NCBI RefSeq assembly: GCF_008122505.1
Contig: NZ_VSSB01000001.1
Span: forward strand, 2,216,891-2,280,890
Direction: 5' to 3'
From: Agromyces mariniharenae
GTDB taxonomy: Bacteria > Actinomycetota > Actinomycetes > Actinomycetales > Microbacteriaceae
Length of the DNA: 64,000 bases
Position numbers and translations under genes: made by a program. The notes beneath the pieces are model-generated. The model had not been told where the DNA came from, did no database searches, and was given only the letters and a program-made list of their open reading frames with translations. This document shows positions 26,723 through 35,457 of this stretch, in pieces (the stretch's first letter is position 1; every line of letters starts with the position of its first letter).

Positions 26723-27710
26723 ACTCGAGGTTCGTGAAGATCGCGTCCTCGTAGTCCCAGCTGGGAGCGATCTGCATCGTGAGTGAGGCAGGGTCGGCCA
26801 CCGACCAGGCTTCCTTCCACGACACCGACTGGCCGGGAAGGATCACCGTTGACGGCGAGGCGCCGACGTCGCCCACGGGGCTGCCGGTGTCGAAGATCTG
26901 ACTGCCCTCCAGTCCGCCGGAGGAGAGCTGGGAGTAGGCCAGCGGCTCGAGGTTCGCGCTGGAGTTGTTCGTGATCGTGATCGTGAACAGGAGATTGTTC
27001 GCCTGATCTGCTCCCAGTGCCGTCTCCGTGGGCGAGTATCCCTCGGGGGCTGAGACGGTGAGCGAGACGCCGTCCTCCCACGTCATCGTGTCGCCGAATG
27101 CGAGGTTGCCGACGGCGTCAGGAACCGGATCGTCCAAAGTGTCGTCCGGGACGGCGGCTTCCTCAGCCGCCTCGGATGCTTCCGCGATCGCCCCGTCGAT
27201 GTCCTCGAACGCCTCGGAGAACGAGGTCGTGACGACGGTGAGGAAGACGACGACGCCGACGATGGTGCCGACCACGGAGACGACGAGCGCCGTGATCGCC
27301 GGCCACTTCGCACCCTTCAGGAAGAACGCGACGATCGAGAGGATGAACGCGACCGGCAGCAGGATCCATCCGACGATGAGAGCGCCCGGGATGCACGCGA
27401 AGATGAAGCCGATCGCGGCGACGACGAGCGCGATGATGCCCAGCACATGCGGCTTCGTCGACGGCGCAGCGCTCGGCTGTTCGAGCGTGGCGACGGGCAT
27501 GCCGGCGGCCGCGTAGTACGGCTGCGTCGGCCCGGTGTCGCCGATGGATGCCGCGTCTGCGGGTGAGGCCGACGCCTCAGCCGCGGTGGCGGGCGGCTGC
27601 GCAGAGCCCGGACCGGGTGCCGTGTGCTCCGTCCAGGCGTTCCCGTCCCAGTAGCGGAGGTTGCCGGATCCGTCGGGATACCAGCCTGCGGGCGTGCGTG
27701 CGTCAGTCAT
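26721..27710 (-). CDS. DUF2510 membrane protein, paralogue 1
   Basis: 329 residues. An N-terminal DUF2510 motif (AGWYPDGSG, RYWDGNAWTEH, residues 7-30), a Pro/Ala linker, then three close membrane helices (about 88-165) and an exported C-terminal domain of about 140 residues with an immunoglobulin-like pattern (MTWEDGVSLTVSAP, FTITITNNS, PGQSVSWKEAWSV) resembling DUF4352. Two paralogues follow at 30.0 and 31.1 kb. The upstream 20 bases (CTGCCA, ATCGAG) and a CCCCAGATCGGGG site are shared with paralogue 2. Function unknown, presumably envelope-associated. Confidence 0.83.
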   Translation of the reverse strand: MTDARTPAGWYPDGSGNLRYWDGNAWTEHTAPGPGSAQPPATAAEASASPADAASIGDTGPTQPYYAAAGMPVATLEQPSAAPSTKPHVLGIIALVVAAIGFIFACIPGALIVGWILLPVAFILSIVAFFLKGAKWPAITALVVSVVGTIVGVVVFLTVVTTSFSEAFEDIDGAIAEASEAAEEAAVPDDTLDDPVPDAVGNLAFGDTMTWEDGVSLTVSAPEGYSPTETALGADQANNLLFTITITNNSSANLEPLAYSQLSSGGLEGSQIFDTGSPVGDVGASPSTVILPGQSVSWKEAWSVADPASLTMQIAPSWDYEDAIFTNLE

Positions 27711-27758
27711 GATCTCGATGCTGGCAGAGCGCCCTTCCGCGCGAGGAGGATGATGCCG

Positions 27759-27776
27759 CCCCAGATCGGGGTACAG
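27759..27776. promoter_or_regulatory. Conserved operator-like site upstream of DUF2510 paralogue 1
   Basis: CCCCAGATCGGGGTACAG, 49 bp upstream of the start codon; 17 of 18 bases match the site 48 bp upstream of paralogue 2. The glutamine synthetase gene diverges from this region and could share it. Confidence 0.55.
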
Positions 27777-27908
27777 GTTCCCTCCGCAAAATCGCGTGGC
27801 GTCGTGGCGCCGGCACCGGGAACGGCAACCGTCGAGCAGGATGGGCGCGTCGGGCATTGCCGACGAGCCCCGCCCCGGGATAGGTTCGGCCCGCCGGGGA
27901 GGATCGAC

Positions 27909-29276
27909 ATGGTGACTTCGAACGACAGCGGCGACGCGGCATCCGTCGACCTCGACGAGGTGCGCGCGCTGCTCGTGAGCTATCACGACAACGCGTCGAT
28001 CTCGCGGGCGAAGGTGCTGCCCGCACGGGCGCTCGCCGGGGCGGCGTCGCACGGCATCACGATCTCGAACAGCGTCGGGTTCCTGTTCTCGGTCGACGAC
28101 CACCTCAACGAGACGGCCGCGCTCGATCCGATCGTCGGCGACCTGCGCGGCATCCCCGACCTCTCGGCCGTGGCGATGCTCGACCCGGCGGTCGGGCTCG
28201 CGTGGGCGCCCGCCGACCTGCACACGCTCGAGGGCACGGTGCATCCGACCTGCACGCGGTCGGCGCTGCGCCGGGTGGCAGCGGATGCCGCGGCCGCCGG
28301 CCTCGACTTCCTGGTCGGGTTCGAGCTCGAGTTCACGCTGTTCCGCGGCAGCCCCGATGAGCCCGAGCTCGCCGCGCAGGGACCGGGGTACTCCACGCGC
28401 GCGACGCTCGACGTCGAGGCGTGGATGCTCGACGTGCTCGCCGCGCTCGATACCGCGGGCGTGCCCGTGGCGCAGTTCCACCCCGAGTTCGGGCCCGGCC
28501 AGTACGAGCTCGCGCTCGCGCCGCGCGAGCCGTTGCGCGCGGTCGACGACCTCGCGCTCGCACGCGTCGTGATCCTGCGCACGGCCGCCGCGCACGGGCT
28601 GCTCGTCTCGTTCTCGCCCGTGCCGCTCGTCGGCGGCGCCACGAACGGATGCCACGTGCACCTCTCCGCGACACGCGACGGGCAGGCGCTGCTCGTCGAC
28701 CCGGCGACCCGTCTCGGCGTCACGTGGGAGGGCGGGCACCTCATCGCCGGCATCCTCGACCGGCTCGAGGAGGGCGTCGCGCTCCTCGGCGGCAGCGTGC
28801 TCTCGTTCGTGCGGCTCAGTCCGCGCACCTGGGCGGGCGCCGACATCTGCTGGGGGCCGGCCAATCGCGAGGCGGCGATCCGGTACGTCACCGGGCAGAC
28901 CGTCGACGTGCTCGCGCACGCGAGCCAGGCGAACCTCGAGGTGAAGCCGATGGATGCCGCGGCGAACCCGTACCTCGCCGTGGCGGCGGTCCTCGCGGCG
29001 GCCGTCGACGGCGCGCGCCGCAACGCCCGGCTGCCCGAGCCCGTCGAGATCGACCCGGGGCGCCTCACCGACGAGCAGCGTGCGGCACGCGGCATCCGTC
29101 GCCTGCCGGCCGACCTCGCCGCGGCGCTCGAGCTGCTCGACGGGAGCGCGTTCTTCCGCGAGGTGTTCGGGGACGTGCTGCTCGATGCGTATCTCGCGGT
29201 GCGGCGGCACGAGGCCGACGCCTACGGGGGACGCCCGCCGCAGAACGTGGCCGACGCCGTGCGGTGGCGGTACTGA
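27909..29276 (+). CDS. Glutamine synthetase family protein
   Basis: 455 residues. Ligates ammonia or an amine to glutamate with ATP. Catalytic-domain motifs: GFELEFTLF (metal Glu), QFHPEFGPGQYELAL, NGCHVHLS (ammonia/ATP site) and the LEVKPMDAAANPYLA segment. It is closer to the GlnA2/3/4 or gamma-glutamylpolyamine synthetase type than to housekeeping GlnA, and the C-terminal adenylylation Tyr motif is not obvious. GGGGAGG precedes ATG 27909. Its stop overlaps the start of the M23 gene (TGATG). Confidence 0.85.
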   Translation: MVTSNDSGDAASVDLDEVRALLVSYHDNASISRAKVLPARALAGAASHGITISNSVGFLFSVDDHLNETAALDPIVGDLRGIPDLSAVAMLDPAVGLAWAPADLHTLEGTVHPTCTRSALRRVAADAAAAGLDFLVGFELEFTLFRGSPDEPELAAQGPGYSTRATLDVEAWMLDVLAALDTAGVPVAQFHPEFGPGQYELALAPREPLRAVDDLALARVVILRTAAAHGLLVSFSPVPLVGGATNGCHVHLSATRDGQALLVDPATRLGVTWEGGHLIAGILDRLEEGVALLGGSVLSFVRLSPRTWAGADICWGPANREAAIRYVTGQTVDVLAHASQANLEVKPMDAAANPYLAVAAVLAAAVDGARRNARLPEPVEIDPGRLTDEQRAARGIRRLPADLAAALELLDGSAFFREVFGDVLLDAYLAVRRHEADAYGGRPPQNVADAVRWRY

Positions 29277-30046
29277 TGGCGGGCGCCGGTGCTTCCGACT
29301 CCTCCGCCGGTGCGCTCGACGAGCGTCCGGTCGTCGTGGACTTCCCGCTGCGCGGCGAGGGTTGGATGGCGGTCACGACGCCCGCCCACCGCGTGCCGAG
29401 CCACGGCACCGACATGCTCGGGCAGCGGTACGCCTACGACTTCGTGAAGGTCGACGACCGGCCGGGCGTGCACGTGCACCCGGGCGGATCGTGGCGCACC
29501 GAGACGGTCGGCGGCCGCACGCGCGAGTGCTACGCCTGGGGGCAGCCGATCCACGCGCCGTTCGACGGCGAGGTCGTGGCGGCGGTCGACGGCATGGCGG
29601 AGCGCGAGTGGATCGTGCCGACCGGCGAGATCTTCCGCATGCTCAAGAACGCCGTGACATTCACGCCCGACAAGCTGCCATCGATCATGGGGAACCACGT
29701 GCTCCTGCGGGCGGCCCTGCCGGCGCAAGTCGGCCGGGTCGGCCGGGCCGGCGGCACTGGCCCCGTCTATGCGGGCTTCGCCCATATCGCACCCGGCACC
29801 GTCGCGGTCGAGAGCGGCCAGCGCGTCGCGGCGGGGGACCTGCTCGGACACGTCGGCCACACCGGCAACTCGACGTCGCCGCACCTGCACTTCCAGCTCA
29901 TGGACTCGCCCGACCTCATGACCGCGAACGGCATCCCGTGCGCGTTCCGCGCCTACGAGGTGCTGCGCGACGGCGTGTGGGAGCCGGTCGCCGACGGCGT
30001 GCCCGGGCGGCGCGAGCGGATCCGGTCGGTCACTGCTCATTCGTGA
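29276..30046 (+). CDS. M23 (LytM) family metallopeptidase-like protein
   Basis: 256 residues. The LytM zinc motifs are visible: HGTDMLGQRYAYDF as the HxxxD part and SPHLHFQLMD as HxH, with GQPIHAPFDGEVVAAVDG and GHVGHTGNS typical of the fold. There is no signal peptide or membrane helix, which is unusual for a peptidoglycan hydrolase and suggests a cytoplasmic or non-classical role. It is translationally coupled to the glutamine synthetase gene, so its substrate may be a glutamyl compound. Its 3' end overlaps the convergent DUF2510 gene by 17 bp. Confidence 0.82.
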   Translation: MAGAGASDSSAGALDERPVVVDFPLRGEGWMAVTTPAHRVPSHGTDMLGQRYAYDFVKVDDRPGVHVHPGGSWRTETVGGRTRECYAWGQPIHAPFDGEVVAAVDGMAEREWIVPTGEIFRMLKNAVTFTPDKLPSIMGNHVLLRAALPAQVGRVGRAGGTGPVYAGFAHIAPGTVAVESGQRVAAGDLLGHVGHTGNSTSPHLHFQLMDSPDLMTANGIPCAFRAYEVLRDGVWEPVADGVPGRRERIRSVTAHS

Positions 30047-30974
30047 ACGTCACCTCGACGTGGTCGACCGTCGGCGAGTCGAGCAGCGTGATGGCGTTGG
30101 GGTCGGCGACCGCCCACGCCTCCCGCCAGGTGACGGACTGGCCGGGCTCGAGGACGCCGCTCGGCTCCGCGCTGATCTCCTCGCCGGAGTCGAGGACGTC
30201 GTAGACGATCGAGCCGGGCTGCCCGGCCGACGTGACCTGCGAATACGTGAGGAGATTGATGGGCCCGGGGGAGCCGTTCGTGATGGTCAGCGCGAAGACC
30301 ACGTTGTTCGCGCCGCCGCCCGTGGCGAACTCGGTCGGCACGTACGGTTCGGGCGGGGTGACCGTCATCGTCACGCCGTCCTCCCACGACATGGTCTGGC
30401 CGAAGGGCACGCCCGGGCTCGTCGGCGCGATCATGCCGGGGAAGTCGCCCTTGACCGGATCCTCGATCTCGTCTGGCTCGGCGGTCGACTCCGGTTCGGG
30501 CTCAACCGTCGGCTGCTGGACGTCCGAGGTGGGCACCCCGCCGCTCATCTCGTCGAGCGTCGCGGGGATCACCGACAGCGCGCCGATGGTGAAGGCGATG
30601 ATCGAGGTCGCGAGGCCGATGATCGAGACGACGAGCGCGGTGACCGCGCGCCATTCCCTGCCGATGACCACGATCGCGATGATCGCGATCACCAGGCCGA
30701 CCAGGAGCAGGGCGACGCCGACGAAGGCGGGGATCTCGAACGGGAGGCGGATGAGCACGAAGCCGACGAGCGCCGCGGTCAGTGCACCGATGCCGTACGC
30801 GTTGGATCTCCGGGCCTCCGACGGCGGTTCGCCTGGGGTCGCGGTCGCGGTCGCGGCCGCGGTCGCCGTCGCGATGGCCGAGGTGTGCTCCGTCCACGAG
30901 TCGCCGTCCCAGTAGCGGAGACTCCCGGCACCGTCGTCGTACCAGCCTGCAGGGGCCTTGCCCGGCTCGCCCAC
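30030..30974 (-). CDS. DUF2510 membrane protein, paralogue 2
   Basis: 314 residues from a GTG at 30974, chosen because the following GEPGKAPAGWYDDG aligns with the start of paralogue 3. DUF2510 motif (RYWDGDSWTEH), Ala/Thr linker, four hydrophobic helices, an acidic Pro/Glu linker and a C-terminal exported domain (MSWEDGVTMTVTPPEPY, PGQSVTWREAWAV). Overlaps the convergent M23 gene by 17 bp. The upstream site GTGCCCC-AGATC-GGGGCAC is shared with paralogue 1. Confidence 0.82.
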   Translation of the reverse strand: MGEPGKAPAGWYDDGAGSLRYWDGDSWTEHTSAIATATAAATATATPGEPPSEARRSNAYGIGALTAALVGFVLIRLPFEIPAFVGVALLLVGLVIAIIAIVVIGREWRAVTALVVSIIGLATSIIAFTIGALSVIPATLDEMSGGVPTSDVQQPTVEPEPESTAEPDEIEDPVKGDFPGMIAPTSPGVPFGQTMSWEDGVTMTVTPPEPYVPTEFATGGGANNVVFALTITNGSPGPINLLTYSQVTSAGQPGSIVYDVLDSGEEISAEPSGVLEPGQSVTWREAWAVADPNAITLLDSPTVDHVEVTFTNEQ

Positions 30975-31018
30975 AGCTCGATCGTGGCACTCCGGGACGC
31001 CCCGCCGACAGTGCTCGC

Positions 31019-31039
31019 GTGCCCCAGATCGGGGCACAG
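31019..31039. promoter_or_regulatory. Conserved operator-like palindrome upstream of DUF2510 paralogue 2
   Basis: GTGCCCC (31019-31025) and GGGGCAC (31031-31037) flank AGATC. The core CCCCAGATCGGGG plus ACAG recurs at 27759-27776, at nearly the same distance from the start codon. Confidence 0.6.
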
Positions 31040-31050
31040 TCACCAACGGT

Positions 31051-31093
31051 GACGGCGGATGCCGCGCCGGGAACGGCCGGCGCGACATCCGTC
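31051..31093 (-). terminator. Hairpin after DUF2510 paralogue 3
   Basis: CGCGCCGG (31063-31070) pairs with CCGGCGCG (31077-31084); GGATG and CATCC words extend the stem imperfectly on both sides. Confidence 0.65.
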
Positions 31094-31099
31094 AGCGCA

Positions 31100-32326
31100 T
31101 CACGGCACGTTCGTGAACGTCGCGTTCGCGTAGGCGAAGCTCGGCGACGCCTCCATCGTGAGCGAGGCCGGATCGGCGACCGACCACGCGACGCGCCACG
31201 ACACCGAGCCGCCCGGCGGCACGATCGCGGTGGGCGGGATGCCGACGTCGTCGCCATTGCCCTCGAGGTCCTCGCCGACGTCGAAGATCTGGCTCGCCTC
31301 CTGGTCGGCCGAGGTGAGCGTCGGGAACGGCACGGGCTGCAGGTTCTCGGTCGAGTTGTTCGTGATGGTCATGGTGAAGACGACGTTGTCCGCGAGCGTC
31401 GAGCCGACCGCGAACGGGCTCGGCGTGTACGGCTCGGGCGCCGAGACGGTGAGGGCGACGCCGTCGTCCCACGTCATGGTGTCGCCGAAGGCGAGGTTCT
31501 CGACGGGTAGAGCCGGTTGCTCGGGCTCGCCGAACGGCGCGTCGTCGCCCGGCTGCGGAACGTCGGTCGCGTCGGGGATCGCCTCGTCGATCGTGTCCCA
31601 CACGTCGCCGAACGAGCCGATGAGCGCGTTGACGAACACGACGATGCCGACGATCGTGGCAACGATCGAGATGATGAGGCCCGTGATCGCAGGCCACTTC
31701 GCACCGCGTGCGAACAGCCCGACGAGCGACAGCACGAACGCGACGGGCAGCAGGATCCACGCGACCCCCATCACGTCGGGGATGACGGCGAACACGAACC
31801 CCGCGATCGCGACGACGAGCGCGATGATGCCGACGACGTTCGGCGGCGGGTTCGAGGGTTCGGTGAACGGATGCTGCGCCGTCATCACCGCCGTCGGCTG
31901 CGGGGGGTACGGTGCCGCGTACTGCGCGCCGTAGTTCTCGGTCGGCGCGGTCGGGCTCGCCGTGAACGCGCTCAGGTCGGGGTCGTCGTACCGCGCCGTC
32001 GGGTCGTTCCAGCCGCTCGGCACGGTCGTCGAGTCGCCGTACCCGGATGCCGCGGGCACGCCCTCCCCGTACGCGGATCCGCCGCCCGTGGCCGCGCCAG
32101 ACCCCCAGACGTACGGGATCGTCGGGCCGTCGATCGGCACGGTCGCGTCGTTGTTCCCGATCGGCGACGTCGGGGTGGCATCCGCACCGGCCGCCCCTCC
32201 GGCCCCGGCGGCCGACTCGCTCGCGCCGGGCGCGGTGTACTGGGTCCACGCCTCACCGTCCCAGTACCGCCGCCCGCCCGAGCCGTCCTCGTACCACCCG
32301 GCCGGCGCCTTCGTCGGGTCGCTCAT
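31100..32326 (-). CDS. DUF2510 membrane protein, paralogue 3
   Basis: 408 residues. DUF2510 motif at residues 5-30 (AGWYEDGSG, RYWDGEAWTQY), a long Pro/Gly/Ala-rich linker to about residue 165, three hydrophobic helices and the same exported domain as the other two (MTWDDGVALTVSAPEPY, PGGSVSWRVAWSV). Like them it has the TGCCACGATCGAG leader before the start, but I do not see the CCCCAGATCGGGG site. Probably the product of local duplication. Confidence 0.83.
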   Translation of the reverse strand: MSDPTKAPAGWYEDGSGGRRYWDGEAWTQYTAPGASESAAGAGGAAGADATPTSPIGNNDATVPIDGPTIPYVWGSGAATGGGSAYGEGVPAASGYGDSTTVPSGWNDPTARYDDPDLSAFTASPTAPTENYGAQYAAPYPPQPTAVMTAQHPFTEPSNPPPNVVGIIALVVAIAGFVFAVIPDVMGVAWILLPVAFVLSLVGLFARGAKWPAITGLIISIVATIVGIVVFVNALIGSFGDVWDTIDEAIPDATDVPQPGDDAPFGEPEQPALPVENLAFGDTMTWDDGVALTVSAPEPYTPSPFAVGSTLADNVVFTMTITNNSTENLQPVPFPTLTSADQEASQIFDVGEDLEGNGDDVGIPPTAIVPPGGSVSWRVAWSVADPASLTMEASPSFAYANATFTNVP

Positions 32327-32390
32327 GTCTCGATCGTGGCAGACGCCGCCGCCGTCGGTTCAGAACGTTGGCATATCGGTACCTGAGCGC

Positions 32391-32488
32391 CCTTGGGCAC
32401 TTGGGTACGTGGGCACCGCGACCGCGGAGGTCCGGTACTTCGGAACTTCGGCCCTTCGGAACTTCGGAACTTCGGCACTTCGGAACCG
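32391..32488. repeat. 8-bp tandem-repeat array 2
   Basis: GGGCACTT-type units (32395-32418) and CGGAACTT-type units (about 32433-32488) with variants such as CGGCCCTT. It fills the middle of the 368-bp gap between DUF2510 paralogue 3 and the HD gene; I see no gene in the rest of that gap. Confidence 0.75.
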
Positions 32489-32694
32489 CGATCACCCCCG
32501 GCAGGTCGTCGAAGTTCGGCCATGCCGGGCCTCGCGACTGCGGCGCTGGAGGTTACGCCCTACCATCGAACGTGCGCGGGTGCCCCGCCCGCCGCATACG
32601 AACCTCCAAGCCTGCACTCTCCACCCGATCCGCCGACCCGACGGACCAGCCGCCCCCTGGAGCCCGGTTGACCGCCCCCGCTGAAGACGACCAC

Positions 32695-33999
32695 GTGTCC
32701 GGATTCGGCGCGCCCTCGGCCGCACTCGAGCGCCCGCGGGATCGATCGGCACGGCAGCAGGCCGGCGCGCATGCGCGGCGACTCGAGGTGCCGCCGGTCG
32801 AGGTGCCGCGGCATCCGATGCCCGAGCGGCGCCGCTACTTCCTGAGCTCGTTCGAGCCGAGCGGCGATTACGACTCGGTCATCGTCGCGGTGACCGATGG
32901 CTCGCGGCGCCGGTACTTCACGACCCGCGACGGCGATGCCCTCACCGAGGTCGACGAGGTGTCGTTCGAGCGCCGCCGCGAGAGCGGCACGCGTTCGCTG
33001 CTCGAGCTCGACGAACGCGAGCTCGGCGAGCTCGAGGCCGAGCTGCGGTTCGTTCGACCGGTGCGCGGGCGCGATCCGATCGCGGAGGCGGATGACGCCG
33101 ACGAGGCGTACGAGCCTGCCGAGCCGGAGCTCGAGCCAGCGGCCACCGAGGAGGAGCCGGAGCTCGAATCGGAGCTGGAGCCCGAGCCGGATCCCGAGCC
33201 GGTGCCTGCGGAGCCCGAGCCGGAGCCGGTGACTGCGGAGACGACTGCCGAGGAGCAAGACTCTGATGAAGCCTGGATCGACGATCCGGCCGATGAACCC
33301 GCAGCTGCGACCTTCGAGGCCGCGGCGCACGACCCGACCGACCTGCCGACCGACGACGCCGACGAGAGGGAGACCGACGACGTGGATCCGATGACCGAGG
33401 AGTTCGAGGCGCTGATGATGGAGTCGACGACGTCGCCGTTCGCTCGGCCGGCTGCGGCGGCATCCGTCGCCAGCGGCATCGCGCGCGCGGAGCCTGCACC
33501 GACCGCGGCGCCCGCGCCGGCCCCCGAACCCGACGCCGCCCTCTCGCTGTCGGCCGCCGAGGCCATCGCGCAGGTGTCGCTCGCGAAGGGCATCGCGTTC
33601 GTCGCGCACCGCGGGCAGCTCGACCGCAGCGGCCTCCCGTACATCGACCACCCCGGGCGCATCGCCGAGCGTTTCGATCCCGTGACCGAGCCCGTCGAGG
33701 CGGCGGCCTCGTGGCTGCACGACGTGCTCGAGGACACCGCGGTCACCGAGCAGGAGCTGCTCGAGGCGGGCGTGCTGCCCGAGATCGTCGTCGTGGTGCA
33801 GCTGCTGACGCGCCGGCCCGAGGTCTCGCCCGACGAGTACTACGCGCGCATCCGTCGCGACCCGATCGCGCTGCGCGTGAAGCTCGCTGACATCGACGAC
33901 AACACCGCGCCGTGGCGCCTGCGCCGCCTCGACTACGACATGCAGCAGCGCCTCGCCGAGAAGTACCGGTACGCGCGCCACGCGCTCGGCGTCGAGTAG
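32695..33999 (+). CDS. HD-domain protein resembling (p)ppGpp hydrolases, with acidic linker
   Basis: 434 residues from GTG 32695. Residues about 40-125 form a compact domain (PERRRYFLSSFEPSGDYDSV); 125-240 are a Glu/Pro-rich acidic linker; 290-434 match the RelA/SpoT/MESH1 hydrolase domain: AHRGQ and YIDHPGRIA, LHDVLEDTAV (the HD pair) and VKLADIDDNT. The synthetase domain is absent, so it would be a stand-alone alarmone hydrolase, or act on another nucleotide. Alternative starts are TTG 32668 (GGAG before it) and ATG 32818. A PPK2 gene, also nucleotide metabolism, is convergent downstream. Confidence 0.8.
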   Translation: MSGFGAPSAALERPRDRSARQQAGAHARRLEVPPVEVPRHPMPERRRYFLSSFEPSGDYDSVIVAVTDGSRRRYFTTRDGDALTEVDEVSFERRRESGTRSLLELDERELGELEAELRFVRPVRGRDPIAEADDADEAYEPAEPELEPAATEEEPELESELEPEPDPEPVPAEPEPEPVTAETTAEEQDSDEAWIDDPADEPAAATFEAAAHDPTDLPTDDADERETDDVDPMTEEFEALMMESTTSPFARPAAAASVASGIARAEPAPTAAPAPAPEPDAALSLSAAEAIAQVSLAKGIAFVAHRGQLDRSGLPYIDHPGRIAERFDPVTEPVEAAASWLHDVLEDTAVTEQELLEAGVLPEIVVVVQLLTRRPEVSPDEYYARIRRDPIALRVKLADIDDNTAPWRLRRLDYDMQQRLAEKYRYARHALGVE

Positions 34000-34036
34000 C
34001 GCCCGCGCTGCGTCCGGGCGCCGCGCCTGCCCCGCG

Positions 34037-34852
34037 TCATCCGCCCGACGTGTGCTCGTCGATCAGCTCCTGCGCGTAGTCGGGCACGATGTTCGACCAG
34101 TCGCGCGGTGGCCGCTCGTACCCGCCGGGCGCCGGACGCGGCGGGATTACGATCGGTTCGGGCTCGACGCGCTCGTAGGGGATCTTCGACAGCAGGTGGT
34201 GCATCATGTTGATGCGCGAGCGCCGCTTGTCGTCGCTGCGCACCTCGTACCAGGGCGCCTCGGCGATGTCCGTGTGGATGAACATGTTGTCCTTGGCGCG
34301 CGAGTAGTCCTCCCACTTCGTGATGGACAGCACGTCGTTCGGGCTGAGTTTCCAACGCCGCATCGGGTCGTCGAGGCGCGACCGGAACCGCTCCTCCTGC
34401 ACGACGTCGGACACGCTGAACCAGTACTTCAGCAGGATGATGCCGTCCTCGACGAGCAGTCGCTCGAAGATCGGTGCCTGGTGCAGGAACCGGTGGTACT
34501 CCTCGTTCGTGCAGTAGCCCATGACGCGCTCGACGCCGGCCCGGTTGTACCAGGAGCGGTCCATGAGCACGATCTCGCCGCCCGCCGGGAGGTGCGGCAC
34601 GTACCGCTGGAAGTACCAGCGCGTCTTGTCGCGCGCGCTCGGCGTCGGCAGCGCCACGATCCGCGTGACGCGCGGGTTCATGTACTCGGACACGCGCTTG
34701 ATCGTGGAGCCTTTGCCCGCGGCATCCCGCCCCTCGAAGATCACTACGACGCGGGCGCCCGACTGCTGCACCCATGCCTGCATGTCGACGAGCTTCGCCT
34801 GCAACGAGATGAGCTCACGCTCGTACAGCGCCTTCGGCATCTTCGTGGTCAT
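34037..34852 (-). CDS. ppk2: Polyphosphate kinase 2 (PPK2) family
   Basis: 271 residues. Transfers phosphate between polyphosphate and nucleotides. The Walker A FEGRDAAGKGS (about residues 40-50), Walker B DRSWYNRAGVE and the lid-region Arg pair (NPRVTRIVALPTP) are typical. Length and motifs fit the one-domain class I PPK2, which mainly phosphorylates nucleoside diphosphates, but class is not certain. GAGGGGGTGCCCG precedes the start. Confidence 0.93.
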   Translation of the reverse strand: MTTKMPKALYERELISLQAKLVDMQAWVQQSGARVVVIFEGRDAAGKGSTIKRVSEYMNPRVTRIVALPTPSARDKTRWYFQRYVPHLPAGGEIVLMDRSWYNRAGVERVMGYCTNEEYHRFLHQAPIFERLLVEDGIILLKYWFSVSDVVQEERFRSRLDDPMRRWKLSPNDVLSITKWEDYSRAKDNMFIHTDIAEAPWYEVRSDDKRRSRINMMHHLLSKIPYERVEPEPIVIPPRPAPGGYERPPRDWSNIVPDYAQELIDEHTSGG

Positions 34853-34927
34853 CGGGCACCCCCTCGCGATCGAAGCCTACGGCGTCGGCCCTTCCCCGCG
34901 GCAGGCCCGAACTGGTAGCCATGAGCA

Positions 34928-35428
34928 ATGGCCACCAACCTCACGGGCCCGGTGCCCGAGCCGAGTGCCCCGCTCATCCGAGGCGAATCGGCGACGGATG
35001 CCGCGCGCCGCGTGCTCGCCGCGATCACCTACGTCACGCTCGCCACTGCCGACGCCGCCGGCCAACCGTGGGCGACGCCCGTGTGGTTCGCCGAGCGCGA
35101 CCTGCGCGAATTCATCTGGGTGTCGCGATTCGAGACGCGGCACTCGCGCAACATCGCCGAGCGTCCGGAGGTGGGGCTGGCGATCTTCGACTCGACGGTT
35201 CCGGTCGGCAGCGCGATCGCGGTCTACGTCGAGGCCACGGCCGAGGAGGTCGCCGAGGGCGACCTGTCCGAGGCGCTCGAGGTGTTCAACGAGCGCTCCG
35301 TCGCGCAGGGCCTGCGGGCCTGGCGCTCCTCCGACGTGAGCGGGTTCGCCCCGCACCGCATCTACCGCGCCACCGCGTCGCAGGCGTGGGTGCTCGACGA
35401 GGAGGAGCACCGGATCCCGCTCCTGTAG
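34928..35428 (+). CDS. PPOX-class pyridoxamine 5'-phosphate oxidase-like flavoprotein
   Basis: 166 residues of the FMN/F420-binding split-barrel fold. VTLATADAAGQPWATPVWF is the conserved first strand pair; TRHSRNIAERPEVGLAIFD is the phosphate-binding region. The members act as redox enzymes or heme/flavin binders with varied substrates. Two ATGs (34921, 34928) lie close; 34928 keeps the frame. Divergent from the PPK2 gene. Confidence 0.85.
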   Translation: MATNLTGPVPEPSAPLIRGESATDAARRVLAAITYVTLATADAAGQPWATPVWFAERDLREFIWVSRFETRHSRNIAERPEVGLAIFDSTVPVGSAIAVYVEATAEEVAEGDLSEALEVFNERSVAQGLRAWRSSDVSGFAPHRIYRATASQAWVLDEEEHRIPLL

Positions 35429-35457
35429 CGGCGTCACGTTCGTGGCATCCGCTCGAT

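Noticed and set aside
28421..29275. Plus-strand Arg-rich frame inside the glutamine synthetase gene
   Set aside because: Out-of-frame shadow; only the part from 29276 (M23 protein) is real.
32253..32752. Open frames reading VPKFRSSEV repeats over the octamer array
   Set aside because: Produced by the 8-bp repeat itself; no start signals and no conservation of frame between arrays.
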